In this document: positions 34,270-44,034 of the stretch, one piece after another
Layout of the letters: every line of letters starts with the position of its first letter
Position numbering within the stretch: the stretch's first letter is position 1
Assembly: GCF_024198235.1 (NCBI RefSeq)
Contig: NZ_JAKCFB010000016.1
Location: 62,001-126,000 of the forward strand
Origin: Myxococcus dinghuensis
Lineage (GTDB): Bacteria > Myxococcota > Myxococcia > Myxococcales > Myxococcaceae
Direction: 5' to 3'
Length of the DNA stretch: 64,000 bases
The notes under the pieces: generated by a model
Database searches by the model: none
Told to the model about the DNA's origin: nothing
The model's input: only the letters and a program-made list of their open reading frames with translations
Position numbers and translations under genes: made by a program

Positions 34270-35177
34270 AGCACGCCACACGCCGCACCGTGGGCCTGGC
34301 CCTCACCGCGTTCACCGGGCTGTGCGCCTTCGTCATCGTCGCCGTGCTGGCGCTCATCCTCGCCGACATCCTCGAGGGCGGCGCGGCGGGCGTCACCTGG
34401 ACCTTCCTCACCCAGCCGCCCAGCGACGGGATGATGGGCGGCGGCATCTTCCCCGCCATCTTCGGCACCGCCGCGCTCACCCTGCTGATGACGGTGGCGG
34501 TGATGCCGGTGGGGGTGCTGACGGCCGTCTACCTCCACGAGTACGCCCCGCCCGACTCGCTCTTCGCGCGCTGGGTGCGCGTGGCGGTGGTGAACCTGGC
34601 GGGCGTGCCCTCCATCGTCTTCGGCCTGTTCGGCCTGGGCTTCTTCATCCTCTTCGTGGGCCGGGGCATGGACCGCGTCTTCGGCCACGAGGAGATGTAC
34701 TGGGCCCAGCCCGGCATCCTCTGGGCGTCCCTGACGCTCGCGGTGCTGACCCTGCCGGTGGTCATCGTCTCCACGGAGGAGGCGCTGCGCGCGGTGCCCC
34801 TGGACCACCGCACCGCCAGCCTCGCGCTGGGCGCCACCCAGTCCCAGACGCTGGCCCGCGTCGTCCTGCCGGGCGCGCTGCCGGGCATCCTCACCGGCGC
34901 GGTGCTCGCCATCTCCCGCGGCGCGGGCGAGGTCGCCCCCATCCTCTTCACCGGGGCGGCCTACTTCCTCCCGGAGCTGCCCACCCACCTCAACTCCCAG
35001 TTCATGCACCTGGGCTACCACACGTACGTGATGGCCACCCAGTCGCCGGACGTGGAGGCCACCCGCCCCCTGCTGTACGCGACGGTGCTGGTGCTGCTGC
35101 TGCTCACGTTCGCCCTCAACCTCGTCGCGGTCATCATCCGGACGCGCACGCGCCGCAAGGCCGCCGGCGCTCACTGA
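34266..35177 (+). CDS. pstA: Phosphate ABC transporter permease PstA
   Basis: A 303-residue permease starting at GTG, 4 bp inside the end of pstC, with GGAGGTG 6 nt upstream. Six helices are visible; the PstA-specific segments [31 protein letters not shown] and the EAA loop [19 protein letters not shown] are all present. It pairs with PstC to form the phosphate channel. Confidence 0.95.
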   Translation: MKHATRRTVGLALTAFTGLCAFVIVAVLALILADILEGGAAGVTWTFLTQPPSDGMMGGGIFPAIFGTAALTLLMTVAVMPVGVLTAVYLHEYAPPDSLFARWVRVAVVNLAGVPSIVFGLFGLGFFILFVGRGMDRVFGHEEMYWAQPGILWASLTLAVLTLPVVIVSTEEALRAVPLDHRTASLALGATQSQTLARVVLPGALPGILTGAVLAISRGAGEVAPILFTGAAYFLPELPTHLNSQFMHLGYHTYVMATQSPDVEATRPLLYATVLVLLLLTFALNLVAVIIRTRTRRKAAGAH

Positions 35178-35191
35178 CGGTACGCCCACGC

Positions 35192-35968
35192 ATGTCCCTC
35201 TCTCCCAATCCACCGCGCCCGAAGATGGAGGCCCGCGAGCTGACGCTGCGCTACGGCACCAAGGCGGCCATCCAGAAGGTCTCCCTGGCCATCCTCGACC
35301 GGCGCGTCACCGCCCTCATCGGCCCGTCCGGCTGCGGCAAGTCCACCTTCCTGCGCTCGCTCAACCGGATGAACGACCTCATCCCGGGCACCAACCACAC
35401 CGGCACCATCCTCCTGGACGACACGGACATCCACGACCGCAGCGTGGACGTGGTGGACCTGCGGCGCCGCGTGGGCATGGTCTTCCAGAAGTCCAACCCC
35501 TTCCCGAAGAGCATCTTCGAGAACGTCGCCTACGGGCTGCGCGTGGGCGGGATGAAGGACAAGGCCGCGCTCGCCCAGCGCGTGGAGAAGTCCCTGCGCG
35601 GCGCCGCCCTGTGGGACGAGGTCAAGGACCGGCTCCACGACAGCGCCCTGGGCCTGTCCGGCGGCCAGCAGCAGCGCCTGTGCATCGCGCGCGCGCTCGC
35701 CGTGGAGCCCCAGGTGCTGCTCATGGACGAGCCCGCAAGCGCCCTGGACCCCATCGCCACGGCGAAGATCGAGGAGCTCATCCACGAGCTGAAGTCGACG
35801 TACACCATCGCCATCGTCACCCACAACATGCAGCAGGCCGCCCGGGTGAGTGACCGCACCGCTTTCTTCTACATGGGCGAGCTGGTGGAATGCGGGCCCA
35901 CCGAGCAGATCTTCACCAACCCGCGCGAGAAGCGCACCGAGGACTACGTCACCGGCAAGTTCGGGTGA
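35192..35968 (+). CDS. pstB: Phosphate ABC transporter ATPase PstB
   Basis: A 258-residue ABC ATPase with Walker [10 protein letters not shown] (44-52), signature LSGGQQQR (155-162), Walker B LLMDEP (about 176-181) and the H-loop in IVTHNM. The segments [10 protein letters not shown] and [15 protein letters not shown] are specific to PstB. It lies 14 bp after pstA and powers phosphate import. Confidence 0.97.
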   Translation: MSLSPNPPRPKMEARELTLRYGTKAAIQKVSLAILDRRVTALIGPSGCGKSTFLRSLNRMNDLIPGTNHTGTILLDDTDIHDRSVDVVDLRRRVGMVFQKSNPFPKSIFENVAYGLRVGGMKDKAALAQRVEKSLRGAALWDEVKDRLHDSALGLSGGQQQRLCIARALAVEPQVLLMDEPASALDPIATAKIEELIHELKSTYTIAIVTHNMQQAARVSDRTAFFYMGELVECGPTEQIFTNPREKRTEDYVTGKFG

Positions 35969-35994
35969 GCGGAAGGTAGAAGGGATTCGCGCAG

Positions 35995-36681
35995 ATGCCG
36001 TTGACCCACACAGACAAGGCCTTCGAGCAGGACCTGAGGGACTTGCGCGAGAAGCTCCTGGCCATGGGCGCCAAGGTGGAGGGCCTCATCTCCCAGAGCA
36101 TGCGCGCCCTGACGGACCGGGACAGCCCGCTGGCGGAGAAGGTCGTCGCCGCGGACAAGGACGTCAACCGCCTGGAGGTGGAGGTGGACGAGCTGTGCCG
36201 GCGCATCCTCGCGCTGCGCCAGCCGGCCGCCAGCGACCTGCGGCTCATCACCACGGCGTTGAAGATCGTCACGGACCTGGAGCGCATCGGCGACCTGGCC
36301 GTCAACATCGCCGAGCGCTCCATCGACCTCAACCAGGTCCCCCCGCTGGCGCCCTACATCGACACGCCCCGGCTGGCGGAGCTGGCGCAGCAGCAGGTCA
36401 AGCGCGCGCTGGACGCGTTCGTGTCCAGCGACGCGGCGAAGGCGGAGGAGGTGCTCCAGGGCGACGACCTGCTCGACGCGCTCTTCCTCAAGATCTTCAA
36501 CGAGCTGCTGGCCTACATGATGGAGGACTCGCGCAACATCCGCCGCGCCACGGCGTTGATGTTCATCGCCAAGCACCTGGAGCGCATCGGCGACCACGCG
36601 ATGAACGTCGCGGAGATGGTCGTCTACATGGTGCGGGGCAAGGACATCCGCCACCCCCGCAGCCGCAACCTCGGGGAGTAG
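35995..36681 (+). CDS. phoU: Phosphate signalling protein PhoU
   Basis: PhoU is a helical cytoplasmic protein that damps PhoR signalling when phosphate is ample. The 228-residue protein has two PhoU repeats, each with the metal-site motif: ERIGDLAVNIAE in the first and ERIGDHAMNVAE in the second. It is 26 bp after pstB, the usual last gene of the locus. Confidence 0.96.
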   Translation: MPLTHTDKAFEQDLRDLREKLLAMGAKVEGLISQSMRALTDRDSPLAEKVVAADKDVNRLEVEVDELCRRILALRQPAASDLRLITTALKIVTDLERIGDLAVNIAERSIDLNQVPPLAPYIDTPRLAELAQQQVKRALDAFVSSDAAKAEEVLQGDDLLDALFLKIFNELLAYMMEDSRNIRRATALMFIAKHLERIGDHAMNVAEMVVYMVRGKDIRHPRSRNLGE

Positions 36682-36823
36682 CCACGCGCGGCCGGGCTTC
36701 ACCCGGGCGTGACGCGGATTTGGCCTGGGCGCCGCGCACGCTCCGCGGCGCTGACGCGGGGGCTCTCTAGCGTGTCGGTCGGGTCGCGCGATGAGCGCGC
36801 GTCCCTTCGAGGACCGTCCGCGA

Positions 36824-38029
36824 ATGCCCCTTGCTTCCGCCCTCCTCCTCTTCGCCGCCTGCTTCGGCCTCACCGCCATCCTCATCCAGTACGCGCTCGT
36901 GCTGCGCCACCGCCGCGACCGCGCGCTCACCCTCCCCCCGGACGCGCCCCGCCCGGGCATCTCCATCCTCAAGCCGCTGTGCGGCGTGGATGACGACCTG
37001 GAAGCCAACCTGGAGCACTTCGCGCACCTGGACTACGCGGGCGCGTACGAGGTGGTGCTGGGCGTCAAGGACCACCGCGACCCGGCCTTCGCCGTGGCCC
37101 GCGCGACCGTGGCGCGCTGGCCCCACGTCTTCCGCCTGGCCCTCCAGGAGGGCACCCCCGGCCTCAATCCGAAAGTGAACCAGCTCATCACCCTGGCGGA
37201 CCACGCGCGCCACGACCTGTTCGTCATCAGCGACAGCAACACCCGCGTGGGCGCCGGGTACCTGGAGGAGATCGCCGCGGGCTTCGCCGACCCCACGGTG
37301 GGCTGCGTCACGCACCCGGTGGCGGGCATCGGCGAGCGCACCTTCGGCTCGCTCCTGGACAACCTCTACCTGGCCTCCAGCGCGGCGGCGGGGATGATCG
37401 GCGCCAAGCGCTTCGCCAACCAGGACATCGTGGTGGGCAAGTCCATGGCGCTGCGCCGCGCGGACGTGGAGTCCCTGGGCGGCTTCTTCTCCGTCCGGGA
37501 CGTGCTCGCGGAGGACTACGTCATCGGACAGTGGGTGACGCGCAAGCTGGGCCGCCGCGTGGTGGTGGCGCGCACGCCGGTGTTCAACGTCTCACTGGGC
37601 AAGAGCGTGGGCGCCTTCTTCCAGCGCTACCTGCGCTGGAGCGTCATCCACCGGACGGCCGTGACGCCCGCCACCTACCTGGCGCAGTCGCTGCTCAACC
37701 CGGCGCCCCTGGCGGTTTTCGGTGCCATGCTCAACCCCTCCCCGCGGTCGGTGCTGCTTGCCCTGGGGGTCGTGGTGGGCAAGGTGCTCGTCGACCTCGC
37801 CGCGTTCCGCGCGCTGCGCCCCCAGCCGGTGTCCGCGTGGGCCCTTCCCGCGGTGCTGGTGAAGGACGTGCTCCTCTATGTCGCGTGGTGGCATGGCCTG
37901 TTCTTCCGCACCGTGGAGTGGCGCGGGACGCGGCTGCGCGTGGGCCCCGGCACCCGGCTCGTGGGCCGCGTCCGCACGTCCGCGGACGACACCGCCCTCA
38001 CCCCCCAGGACGAGTGGGCCGCCAGCTGA
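36824..38029 (+). CDS. GT21-type glycosyltransferase (ceramide glucosyltransferase/HpnI-like)
   Basis: A 401-residue membrane glycosyltransferase. An N-terminal transmembrane anchor (about 3-25) leads to a GT-A domain with ISILKPLCGVDDDLEANLEHF, SDSNTRV, LAEDYVIGQ and RYLRW (Q/RxxRW), the processive-type motif set. Two or three C-terminal membrane helices follow. This arrangement matches GT21 enzymes, which act on ceramide or, as HpnI, on hopanoid intermediates. Myxobacteria make sphingolipid-like lipids, so a lipid acceptor is plausible but inferred. The start was set at the ATG that begins the anchor; one 11 codons upstream (36791) is also possible. Confidence 0.82.
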   Translation: MPLASALLLFAACFGLTAILIQYALVLRHRRDRALTLPPDAPRPGISILKPLCGVDDDLEANLEHFAHLDYAGAYEVVLGVKDHRDPAFAVARATVARWPHVFRLALQEGTPGLNPKVNQLITLADHARHDLFVISDSNTRVGAGYLEEIAAGFADPTVGCVTHPVAGIGERTFGSLLDNLYLASSAAAGMIGAKRFANQDIVVGKSMALRRADVESLGGFFSVRDVLAEDYVIGQWVTRKLGRRVVVARTPVFNVSLGKSVGAFFQRYLRWSVIHRTAVTPATYLAQSLLNPAPLAVFGAMLNPSPRSVLLALGVVVGKVLVDLAAFRALRPQPVSAWALPAVLVKDVLLYVAWWHGLFFRTVEWRGTRLRVGPGTRLVGRVRTSADDTALTPQDEWAAS

Positions 38030-38110
38030 CGCACAGACGTTTCCTCTCGCTCGCGTGGGTTTCACGCGGCAGCCGTGAAGACGACGCGAGCGATGCCTAC
38101 GTTGCCTGGC

Positions 38111-38944
38111 ATGCCCACCCGGACGCTGGCGCATCTTTCGGATCTCCACCTCGACCTCACCCCCACGAGTGACGCCGCCGCGCGCGCCCTCGTCGACGCG
38201 CTCCAGGCCGGCCACGTGGACCACGCGGTGGTGACCGGGGACCTGACGCACCAGGGCTCGAACGCGGAGTACGCGCGGTTCCACGAGCTGTTCGCCCCGC
38301 TGCTGGACACGGGCCGCGTCACCATCATCCCCGGCAACCACGACCGCCCGGGAGAGGACGTGGGCGGTACCTGGATGGAGGGCCAGAAGGTACGCACGGT
38401 GGAGCGGCCGGGGCTGTTCCTGGTGTGCGTGGACTCCACCGGCGAGCACAACCGCAACTACTTCGCGAGCCACGGTGAGCTGACGCGCGACACGCTGGAG
38501 CAGGTGGACGCCGCGCTCGACACCGCGCCCGTCGACGCGCTCGTGGCGGTGCTCCTGCATCACCACGTGCTGCCCCTGCCCGAGGAGAGCTTCCCGGAGC
38601 GGCTCGCCACGCGCATGGGCTGGCCCCACGCCTCCGAGCTCCCCCTGGGCGCGGAGCTGGTGACGCGCGCGCAGGGCCGCTGCGACCTGGTGCTGCACGG
38701 CCACCGCCACCGGCCCAACGACTGCGTGCTGGACACCGCCGAGGGCCGCCCCTTGCGCGTCTTCAACGCGGGCAGCTCCACGGACCTGGGGCGCTTCCGG
38801 GTGTTCGGCCACTCGGACGGACGGCTGGTGGGCGAGCCCGCCTGGTGCCGCACGGCCCGCACGGAGACGCCCCGGACGGCGAGTCACAACGTCCGCCCCG
38901 CCCTCCAGTACCTGGTGACGCAGTTGGGCATGGCCCTCTTCTGA
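38111..38944 (+). CDS. CpdA-like calcineurin-type phosphoesterase
   Basis: A 277-residue metallophosphoesterase with all metal motifs: S-D11-L-H13, TGDLTH, GNHDRP, LHHHVLPLP and GHRHRPN. The arrangement is that of class III cyclic nucleotide phosphodiesterases (CpdA/Icc). The substrate may be cAMP but is not proven. The ATG just before RTLAHLSDLH was chosen over two upstream ones. Confidence 0.82.
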   Translation: MPTRTLAHLSDLHLDLTPTSDAAARALVDALQAGHVDHAVVTGDLTHQGSNAEYARFHELFAPLLDTGRVTIIPGNHDRPGEDVGGTWMEGQKVRTVERPGLFLVCVDSTGEHNRNYFASHGELTRDTLEQVDAALDTAPVDALVAVLLHHHVLPLPEESFPERLATRMGWPHASELPLGAELVTRAQGRCDLVLHGHRHRPNDCVLDTAEGRPLRVFNAGSSTDLGRFRVFGHSDGRLVGEPAWCRTARTETPRTASHNVRPALQYLVTQLGMALF

Positions 38945-38975
38945 GCGCCTGCCCCGCCGCCCTCCAGCCAGCTCC

Positions 38976-39422
38976 GTGGATTCCACCGGCCGCGAATGCG
39001 CCGGGTCCGCAGGGGGGTTCTTCCCGTGTCGGGGAGGATGCTTGGCGCGACTGGACACGGACGAATTCTCCAGGAAGGTCCTGGTCGTCGACGACGACGC
39101 GGACTGGCGGGAGTTCCTGCGGCTCAGCCTGGAGGAGCTCGGCTACGAGGCCACCGAGGCGGCCGATGGCCGCGAGGCCCTGGAGAGCCTGCAACGCGGG
39201 GAACGCTACGAGGTGATGCTGCTGGACCTCCACATGCCCGGCATGAGCGGGCGGGAGGTCGTCGAGCGGCTGCCCCGGGGTCAGCTGCCGCGAATCGTAT
39301 TCCTGACGTCCGCCGCCGCACAGGACGTGGGCGCCGCACTGTTGTCCGGTCCCCACTACTACCTGCCCAAGGGCGCGAGCCAGGACCAATTGTCACTCCT
39401 CTTGCAGTCACTTGGTGAGTGA
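38976..39422 (+). CDS. Single-domain response regulator
   Basis: A receiver domain with VLVVDDDADWREFL, phosphoacceptor aspartate in LLDLHMPG, FLTSAA and YLPKGAS. The last reads YLPKG rather than the usual KP, a divergent switch site. The start is uncertain. The GTG at 38976 gives 148 residues with an odd Gly/Cys-rich leader, while a TTG at 39042 directly after GGGGAGGA gives 126. No output domain or adjacent kinase is present. Targets unknown. Confidence 0.8.
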   Translation: MDSTGRECAGSAGGFFPCRGGCLARLDTDEFSRKVLVVDDDADWREFLRLSLEELGYEATEAADGREALESLQRGERYEVMLLDLHMPGMSGREVVERLPRGQLPRIVFLTSAAAQDVGAALLSGPHYYLPKGASQDQLSLLLQSLGE

Positions 39423-39497
39423 GCAACCGGGCCCCAACGGATACGGTAGAGGGCCCTGGAGAGGAGGGCCATCATCGTCACGGAGCTGCTCATCATC

Positions 39498-40781
39498 TTG
39501 TTGCTCGTCCTGGCCAACGGCGTGTTCGCCGGGGCGGAGCTGGCGATCATTTCCGTGCGACGCACCCGGCTCAAGGAGCTGATGGACGCGGGGAGCAGCT
39601 CGGCGAAGTCCGTGGAGGCCCTGCGGGCCAACCCGGAGCGGTTCCTGGCCACGGTGCAGATCGGCATCACCGTCATCGGCGCGACGGCGGCCGCCTTCGG
39701 TGGCGCGAGCATCGCCACCCGGCTCGCCGGGGTGCTCGTCGACGTGGGCATCCCCGAGCAGACGGCGGATGAGGTCGCCCTGGCGGGCGTGGTCGCGGCG
39801 GTCTCCTACCTCTCCCTCGTGCTGGGGGAGCTGGTGCCCAAGTCCCTCGCGCTCCGGGCCAGCGAGCGCTACGCGCTGATCATCGGCAAGCCGCTGCGCG
39901 GCCTGTCGTGGTTGATGCGCCCCGTGGTGTGGTTCCTCACGGCCAGCTCGAACGTGGTGCTGCGCCTGTTCGGGGACCGGACGAACTTCAGCGAGAGCCG
40001 GCTGTCCGCCGAGGAGCTCCAGGCGCTGGTGGAGGAGGCGGCGAAGCAGGGCTCGCTGGACCCGCGCGCCGGGGAGATCGCCGCGCGCGCGTTCGAGATG
40101 GGCGAGCTGACGGTGGGCGAGCTGATGATTCCGCGCGAGCAGATCATCGCGCTGCGCCGCCACGCGAGCGCGGAGGAGATCCGGCGGCTGCTGCTGGAGA
40201 GCGGGCACTCGCGCATGCCGGTGTTCGAGGGGACGCTCGACAACATCGTCGGCTACGTCATCGCCAAGGACCTGCTCGCGGTGGCCTGGGAGGGCAACCT
40301 CATCGTCCTCGAGGACGTGCTGCGTCCGCCGCTGTTCCTCGTGGAGACCATGCGCGCCATGGACGCCCTCAAGGAGCTGCAGCGCCGGCGCATGCAGCTG
40401 GCGCTCATCGTGGACGAGCGCGGCGGCGTGGTGGGGCTGGTGACGGTGGAGGACCTGGTCGAGGAGCTGGTGGGCGACATCCTCAGCGAGTCGGAGACCC
40501 CCGAGGAGCTGGTGCGCCGCGAGGGCCCCGCGGTGGCCGTGGTCCAGGGCTCGGCCGCCATCCGGGACGTCAACCGCGAGCTGGGCCTGGAGCTGGACGA
40601 GGACGAGGACTACTCGACGGTTGCGGGCTTGAGCATCGCGCTGGCGGGCGGCGCCATCCCGGAGCCGGGCGCGAAGCTGCGCACCAAGGACGGCCTCGAG
40701 CTGGAGGTGCTGGAGGCCACGCCCCGGCGCGTGCGCACCGTGCGCATCCACCTGCCCGACCCCAAGCCCGAGGCCTCCTGA
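39498..40781 (+). CDS. CorC/HlyC-type CBS-domain membrane protein (DUF21)
   Basis: A 427-residue protein with an N-terminal DUF21 membrane domain (about 1-185: NGVFAGAELAIISVRRTRL, LGELVPKSLAL), a CBS pair (about 205-330: ELMIPREQI, SRMPVFEGTLDNIVGYV, IVDERGGVVGLVTVEDLVEE) and a CorC/HlyC domain (about 345-420, DYSTVAGL). Such proteins take part in Mg/Co or Na export. The coordinates use TTG 39498. The family N terminus (TELLIILLLVLANG) and the GGAGAGGAGGG at 39458-39468 both point to a start about 20-25 nt upstream, where only ATC and GTC codons are found. Confidence 0.88.
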   Translation: MLLVLANGVFAGAELAIISVRRTRLKELMDAGSSSAKSVEALRANPERFLATVQIGITVIGATAAAFGGASIATRLAGVLVDVGIPEQTADEVALAGVVAAVSYLSLVLGELVPKSLALRASERYALIIGKPLRGLSWLMRPVVWFLTASSNVVLRLFGDRTNFSESRLSAEELQALVEEAAKQGSLDPRAGEIAARAFEMGELTVGELMIPREQIIALRRHASAEEIRRLLLESGHSRMPVFEGTLDNIVGYVIAKDLLAVAWEGNLIVLEDVLRPPLFLVETMRAMDALKELQRRRMQLALIVDERGGVVGLVTVEDLVEELVGDILSESETPEELVRREGPAVAVVQGSAAIRDVNRELGLELDEDEDYSTVAGLSIALAGGAIPEPGAKLRTKDGLELEVLEATPRRVRTVRIHLPDPKPEAS

Positions 40782-40794
40782 CGGCCCGTCCGCT

Positions 40795-42150
40795 TCAGGG
40801 CACCGGAGCGAGCACCTCCTCGAGGATGAAGTCCCCCTCCCGCTCACCGGGCCCCAACTGCCAGCCCGGCGCCAGCTCCAACACCCAGCCCACGCCCTCC
40901 AGGCGCGAGCCCTCGGCGTCCGAGATGGGGCCCGCCACCACCGCGAACGCGCCGTCCGCCGAGACGAGCACCTCCGCGGTCGCCTCGAGCGAACCCCAGT
41001 CCTCCACGAGGCGCGCGCCGGGGAAGACGGTGCCGTGCTCGGCGAGCGCGACATGGGGCCCCGGGTTGACCAGGAAGTCCCCGCCACTCAGCACCAGCCG
41101 CAGCACGGGCCCCTCCACCAGCAGCGCGCGCATCCGCTCCGCGCGCGCCCGCGTCACCCGCTCCCGGTCCACCTCCGCCTCGCGCAGGGCATCGCCGTTG
41201 TAGCGCTTCGCGCGCGCCGCCACCGCCGACGCGACGACGACGGGCGCCTCCGGCAGACGCAACGCGCGCGCGAGCAGCAGCCCCAGGTCCCCGTCCGCGA
41301 GGACGGCGGCGCGCCACGTGTTCGCGGCGGAGGAGTCGTCGAGCAGCGCCCCGTACGCGGGGCCGGAGGCTTCCGCGAAGGCGCGCACGAACGAGCGCCG
41401 CAGCGCCCCCGTCGACAGGTTCTCGAGCACCAGCCGCCTGCGGGCCTCCGCGTCCCTCGCGCTGACGGCCAGGCCGGTGTCCTCGGCGAGCCCCTCCTCC
41501 CGCTCGAGCGCCCGCTCCTCGACGGCGCCGGTGGGGAAGCGTGCCTGACGCGCGGCCCGGAACACGAGCGCGTCCTCGATGGCCTCGCGCCGCTCGGCGG
41601 GCCGCTGCGCCTGGAGGGCGCTCGCGAGCGCGCGCCACTCGAGCTGCAGCAGCGTCCGCCCCTCGGCGCTGTCGAGGTGCGCGTTGGCCCCCTCCCCCAG
41701 CTCCTCGTGTCCCCGCGAGACCCGCGTCCGGTGGAAGGCCTCGTGGATCAGCAACGCGTCGAGCCGCTCCGGCGACTCGGGCAACGGCGCGCGCAATTGC
41801 ACCCACGTCGCGCCCGCCCAGGTCAGCGCGGTGTCCGCGAGGTCCACGCCCTCCGGAATCACCCCCAACCACGGCCCCGTGCCCACCGCGGCGCGGCCGG
41901 ACGTGCCCGGACGCTGACTGGCGACGAAGACGCGCGTGTCGGGTTCGACGACCAACAAGGGCCCGCACAAGGACTGGCCCCACAAGCGCTGGCCGTCCAC
42001 GGCGCAGCGGCGTTGGAAGTCGGAGAACCGCTGGGAGAGGGCTCCCACGTCCACCACTTGCGGCGTGGCGACCTCGGCCTCCGAACGTCCCGCGGCCGCC
42101 AACCCGAGACAGAGGACTCCCGCCTGAACGGCCCATGCCGTCAGTCCCAT
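40795..42150 (-). CDS. Secreted protein with HExxH metallopeptidase motif
   Basis: A 451-residue protein with a signal peptide (about 1-24) and the zinc-peptidase motif H136-E-A-F-H140 in a helix (LIHEAFHRTRV). Glutamates in the following helices (SAEGRTLLQLEWRAL, EREEGLAEDTG) could supply the third zinc ligand as in gluzincins. The C-terminal 150 residues are beta-rich with no family that I recognise. It converges with the CBS gene, 13 bp apart. A peptidase role is likely but the family is not assigned. Confidence 0.65.
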   Translation of the reverse strand: MGLTAWAVQAGVLCLGLAAAGRSEAEVATPQVVDVGALSQRFSDFQRRCAVDGQRLWGQSLCGPLLVVEPDTRVFVASQRPGTSGRAAVGTGPWLGVIPEGVDLADTALTWAGATWVQLRAPLPESPERLDALLIHEAFHRTRVSRGHEELGEGANAHLDSAEGRTLLQLEWRALASALQAQRPAERREAIEDALVFRAARQARFPTGAVEERALEREEGLAEDTGLAVSARDAEARRRLVLENLSTGALRRSFVRAFAEASGPAYGALLDDSSAANTWRAAVLADGDLGLLLARALRLPEAPVVVASAVAARAKRYNGDALREAEVDRERVTRARAERMRALLVEGPVLRLVLSGGDFLVNPGPHVALAEHGTVFPGARLVEDWGSLEATAEVLVSADGAFAVVAGPISDAEGSRLEGVGWVLELAPGWQLGPGEREGDFILEEVLAPVP

Positions 42151-42228
42151 GCTTCACTCCTTTTCATCACCGCGCCGGTCCCCCTTCCGCACGTCCCACC
42201 GGCGCTTGCGCCCGCCGGGCGCGGCGGC

Positions 42229-43353
42229 TCACGGACCGTTCGTATCCCGGTCGCGAATCACCGCGTATGCGGGGCGCAGGCGGCCGGCGGTGTCGTAGGA
42301 CAAGGGACTTCCATCGAGCGGCTCCGGCGCGATGATGCCCCGGTCCTGCATCGCGCACGTGGCGGCCGTCGAGCAGCGATTGGCGTAGTTGTAATAGTAG
42401 ACACGGGTGATACGCGCGCTGAGGTTGGGCAGTCGGAGGATGAACTTCGCCGTGTCCCGCTGCGACGCATCACCGAACACCTGACCATCCGCGTTCCGGT
42501 AGAAGGCGCCCACCTCGGTCAGCCAGATGTGTCCCACGTCCCAGCTCGAATCCAGCCCGCCGAGCCAGTTGACGAACGTGCGCGTCGTGCAGCTCATGTC
42601 CCCCGGGACACAGTGGTGCCCACCGGACTGATAGCGATTGGCGTCGTGGTGGGTGTGTACGCTCCACAGCTTCGGCCGGTGGCTCCGGAGGAACACGCGG
42701 TAGCGGTCCCAGTAGGGGTCGTTCGGCGTGGCGTCGAACTCACCGGCGACCACGGTGCACTCCGGGCAGAGGCTCACCACGAGCCGGTAGTAGAACGCCG
42801 CGCGCAGCGGACCGCAGCGCTCCAGGTCCTCGCTGTCGCACGCCGCCTGGTCCAGCGGGACGCCGCTCTGGAGGACGGTGTTGGGGAAGTTCGGCTCGTT
42901 CCAGGCCCCGACGAGCGTGACGGCGGGATACGCGGCGTGGAAGGCCTCGAACGCCGCGCGGTACTCGACGTCCGTGGGCGCCAGATACTTGCCGCTGGCA
43001 ACTTTATAGCGATCACTCGGCCCCAGCGTCACATAGGGTTCCACGCCCTGGGCCGCCGTCGCCTGGAGCCACGCCTCGAACGTCTGTCGGCGCGAGTCCG
43101 TCGTGGGGCGCTGCGCGACGTCATATGGGACGACGGCCCGTGCCCGCCGCACGTTGAGTCCACTCCACGCCGGGTGGGTGAACGTGTCCGGGTCCGAGTC
43201 GGAGATGCCGACGGCGAAGTCGACCGCGGCCCCTCGGGATTCCCCCTCCCCGTCCTCCCCCCGGGACTGCTGGGGTGGGGCGTCACAGCCACCGAGGGAC
43301 ACTCCGACGAGCACCACGCACAGACAGCTCCACGGCTTCGAGGATGAGCGCAT
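42229..43353 (-). CDS. Glycoside hydrolase clan A-like lipoprotein
   Basis: A 374-residue lipoprotein (lipobox VSLGGC, C23) with a TIM-barrel pattern. The proposed acid/base is E153 in GAWNEPNFP, the NEP motif of clan GH-A. The proposed nucleophile is E280 in IWLTEVGAFY, at the right distance. A strand motif WSVHTHHDAN lies between. It resembles GH5/GH39-type or related cellulase-fold proteins of actinobacteria and myxobacteria. Substrate unknown. The ATG with GAGGGA 10 nt upstream was chosen over a TTG six codons earlier. Confidence 0.72.
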   Translation of the reverse strand: MRSSSKPWSCLCVVLVGVSLGGCDAPPQQSRGEDGEGESRGAAVDFAVGISDSDPDTFTHPAWSGLNVRRARAVVPYDVAQRPTTDSRRQTFEAWLQATAAQGVEPYVTLGPSDRYKVASGKYLAPTDVEYRAAFEAFHAAYPAVTLVGAWNEPNFPNTVLQSGVPLDQAACDSEDLERCGPLRAAFYYRLVVSLCPECTVVAGEFDATPNDPYWDRYRVFLRSHRPKLWSVHTHHDANRYQSGGHHCVPGDMSCTTRTFVNWLGGLDSSWDVGHIWLTEVGAFYRNADGQVFGDASQRDTAKFILRLPNLSARITRVYYYNYANRCSTAATCAMQDRGIIAPEPLDGSPLSYDTAGRLRPAYAVIRDRDTNGP

Positions 43354-43412
43354 GGGCGCATCGTCCCTCAATGCCTCTCATCCCTCCAAACCCAGCCCGA
43401 CCACGCGCCGCG

Positions 43413-43847
43413 TCAGCCTTTGACCTCGCGCAAGGCCGTGTAGAGCGGGCCGGAGACCAGTTGTACCGGCGTCGCGACCCCATGGGCGTTGTCGATGGAG
43501 ACGACAACCAGTCGGCGGGGGTCTTCACGGGCGAGGCGGGCCGAGCAGCGGCTGCCCGCGATGAACAGATGCAGCAGCGATTCGGGGAGGCTCACGGACG
43601 TCACGACGCGCACCGGGCCCTCGGGCCTGTCGAAGACGAAGACCACCTCCGTGCCGTAGTACGCGACGTGATTGACACGTCCTCCCCGGACCAGCGCGCT
43701 CATGGATTCGATCCTCCCGGGCGTGACGGGAAGTCCACTGGCGAGGAACTTCTCGAGATGCCATTGGAAGTCGGAGGAGTGGCCGAGGATCCAGAACGGC
43801 AAGATCAGACAGAGCACGACGATGGTGACGCCGAAGAGGAACCACAT
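43413..43847 (-). CDS. Small membrane protein of unknown function
   Basis: A 144-residue protein with one N-terminal transmembrane helix (about 2-20, LFGVTIVVLCLILPFWIL) and a soluble beta-rich domain (about 45-135, GRIESMSALVRGGR, TEVVFVFDRPEGPVRVVTSVSLP). This layout suggests a membrane-anchored domain of the kind found in DUF3592-like proteins, but the match is weak. It lies 59 bp upstream of the glycosidase-like lipoprotein gene on the same strand. Confidence 0.6.
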   Translation of the reverse strand: MWFLFGVTIVVLCLILPFWILGHSSDFQWHLEKFLASGLPVTPGRIESMSALVRGGRVNHVAYYGTEVVFVFDRPEGPVRVVTSVSLPESLLHLFIAGSRCSARLAREDPRRLVVVSIDNAHGVATPVQLVSGPLYTALREVKG

Positions 43848-44034
43848 CCCTTCACCATCCCGGGTCCTCGCGGAGTGAGTCAATCCCGGGCGACCCCGCA
43901 GGCGACCCGCGCCGTTCCGCCGAATCCCCTCGAAAGGCGCGCGCCACCTGCACTAGCCTCGGGTGCCCCAAGAGGCGCAGCCTGCCCCGGCCGTGCATGG
44001 GGCGTGTCCACCCGTCGTCCGAGCGAGCATCGTG

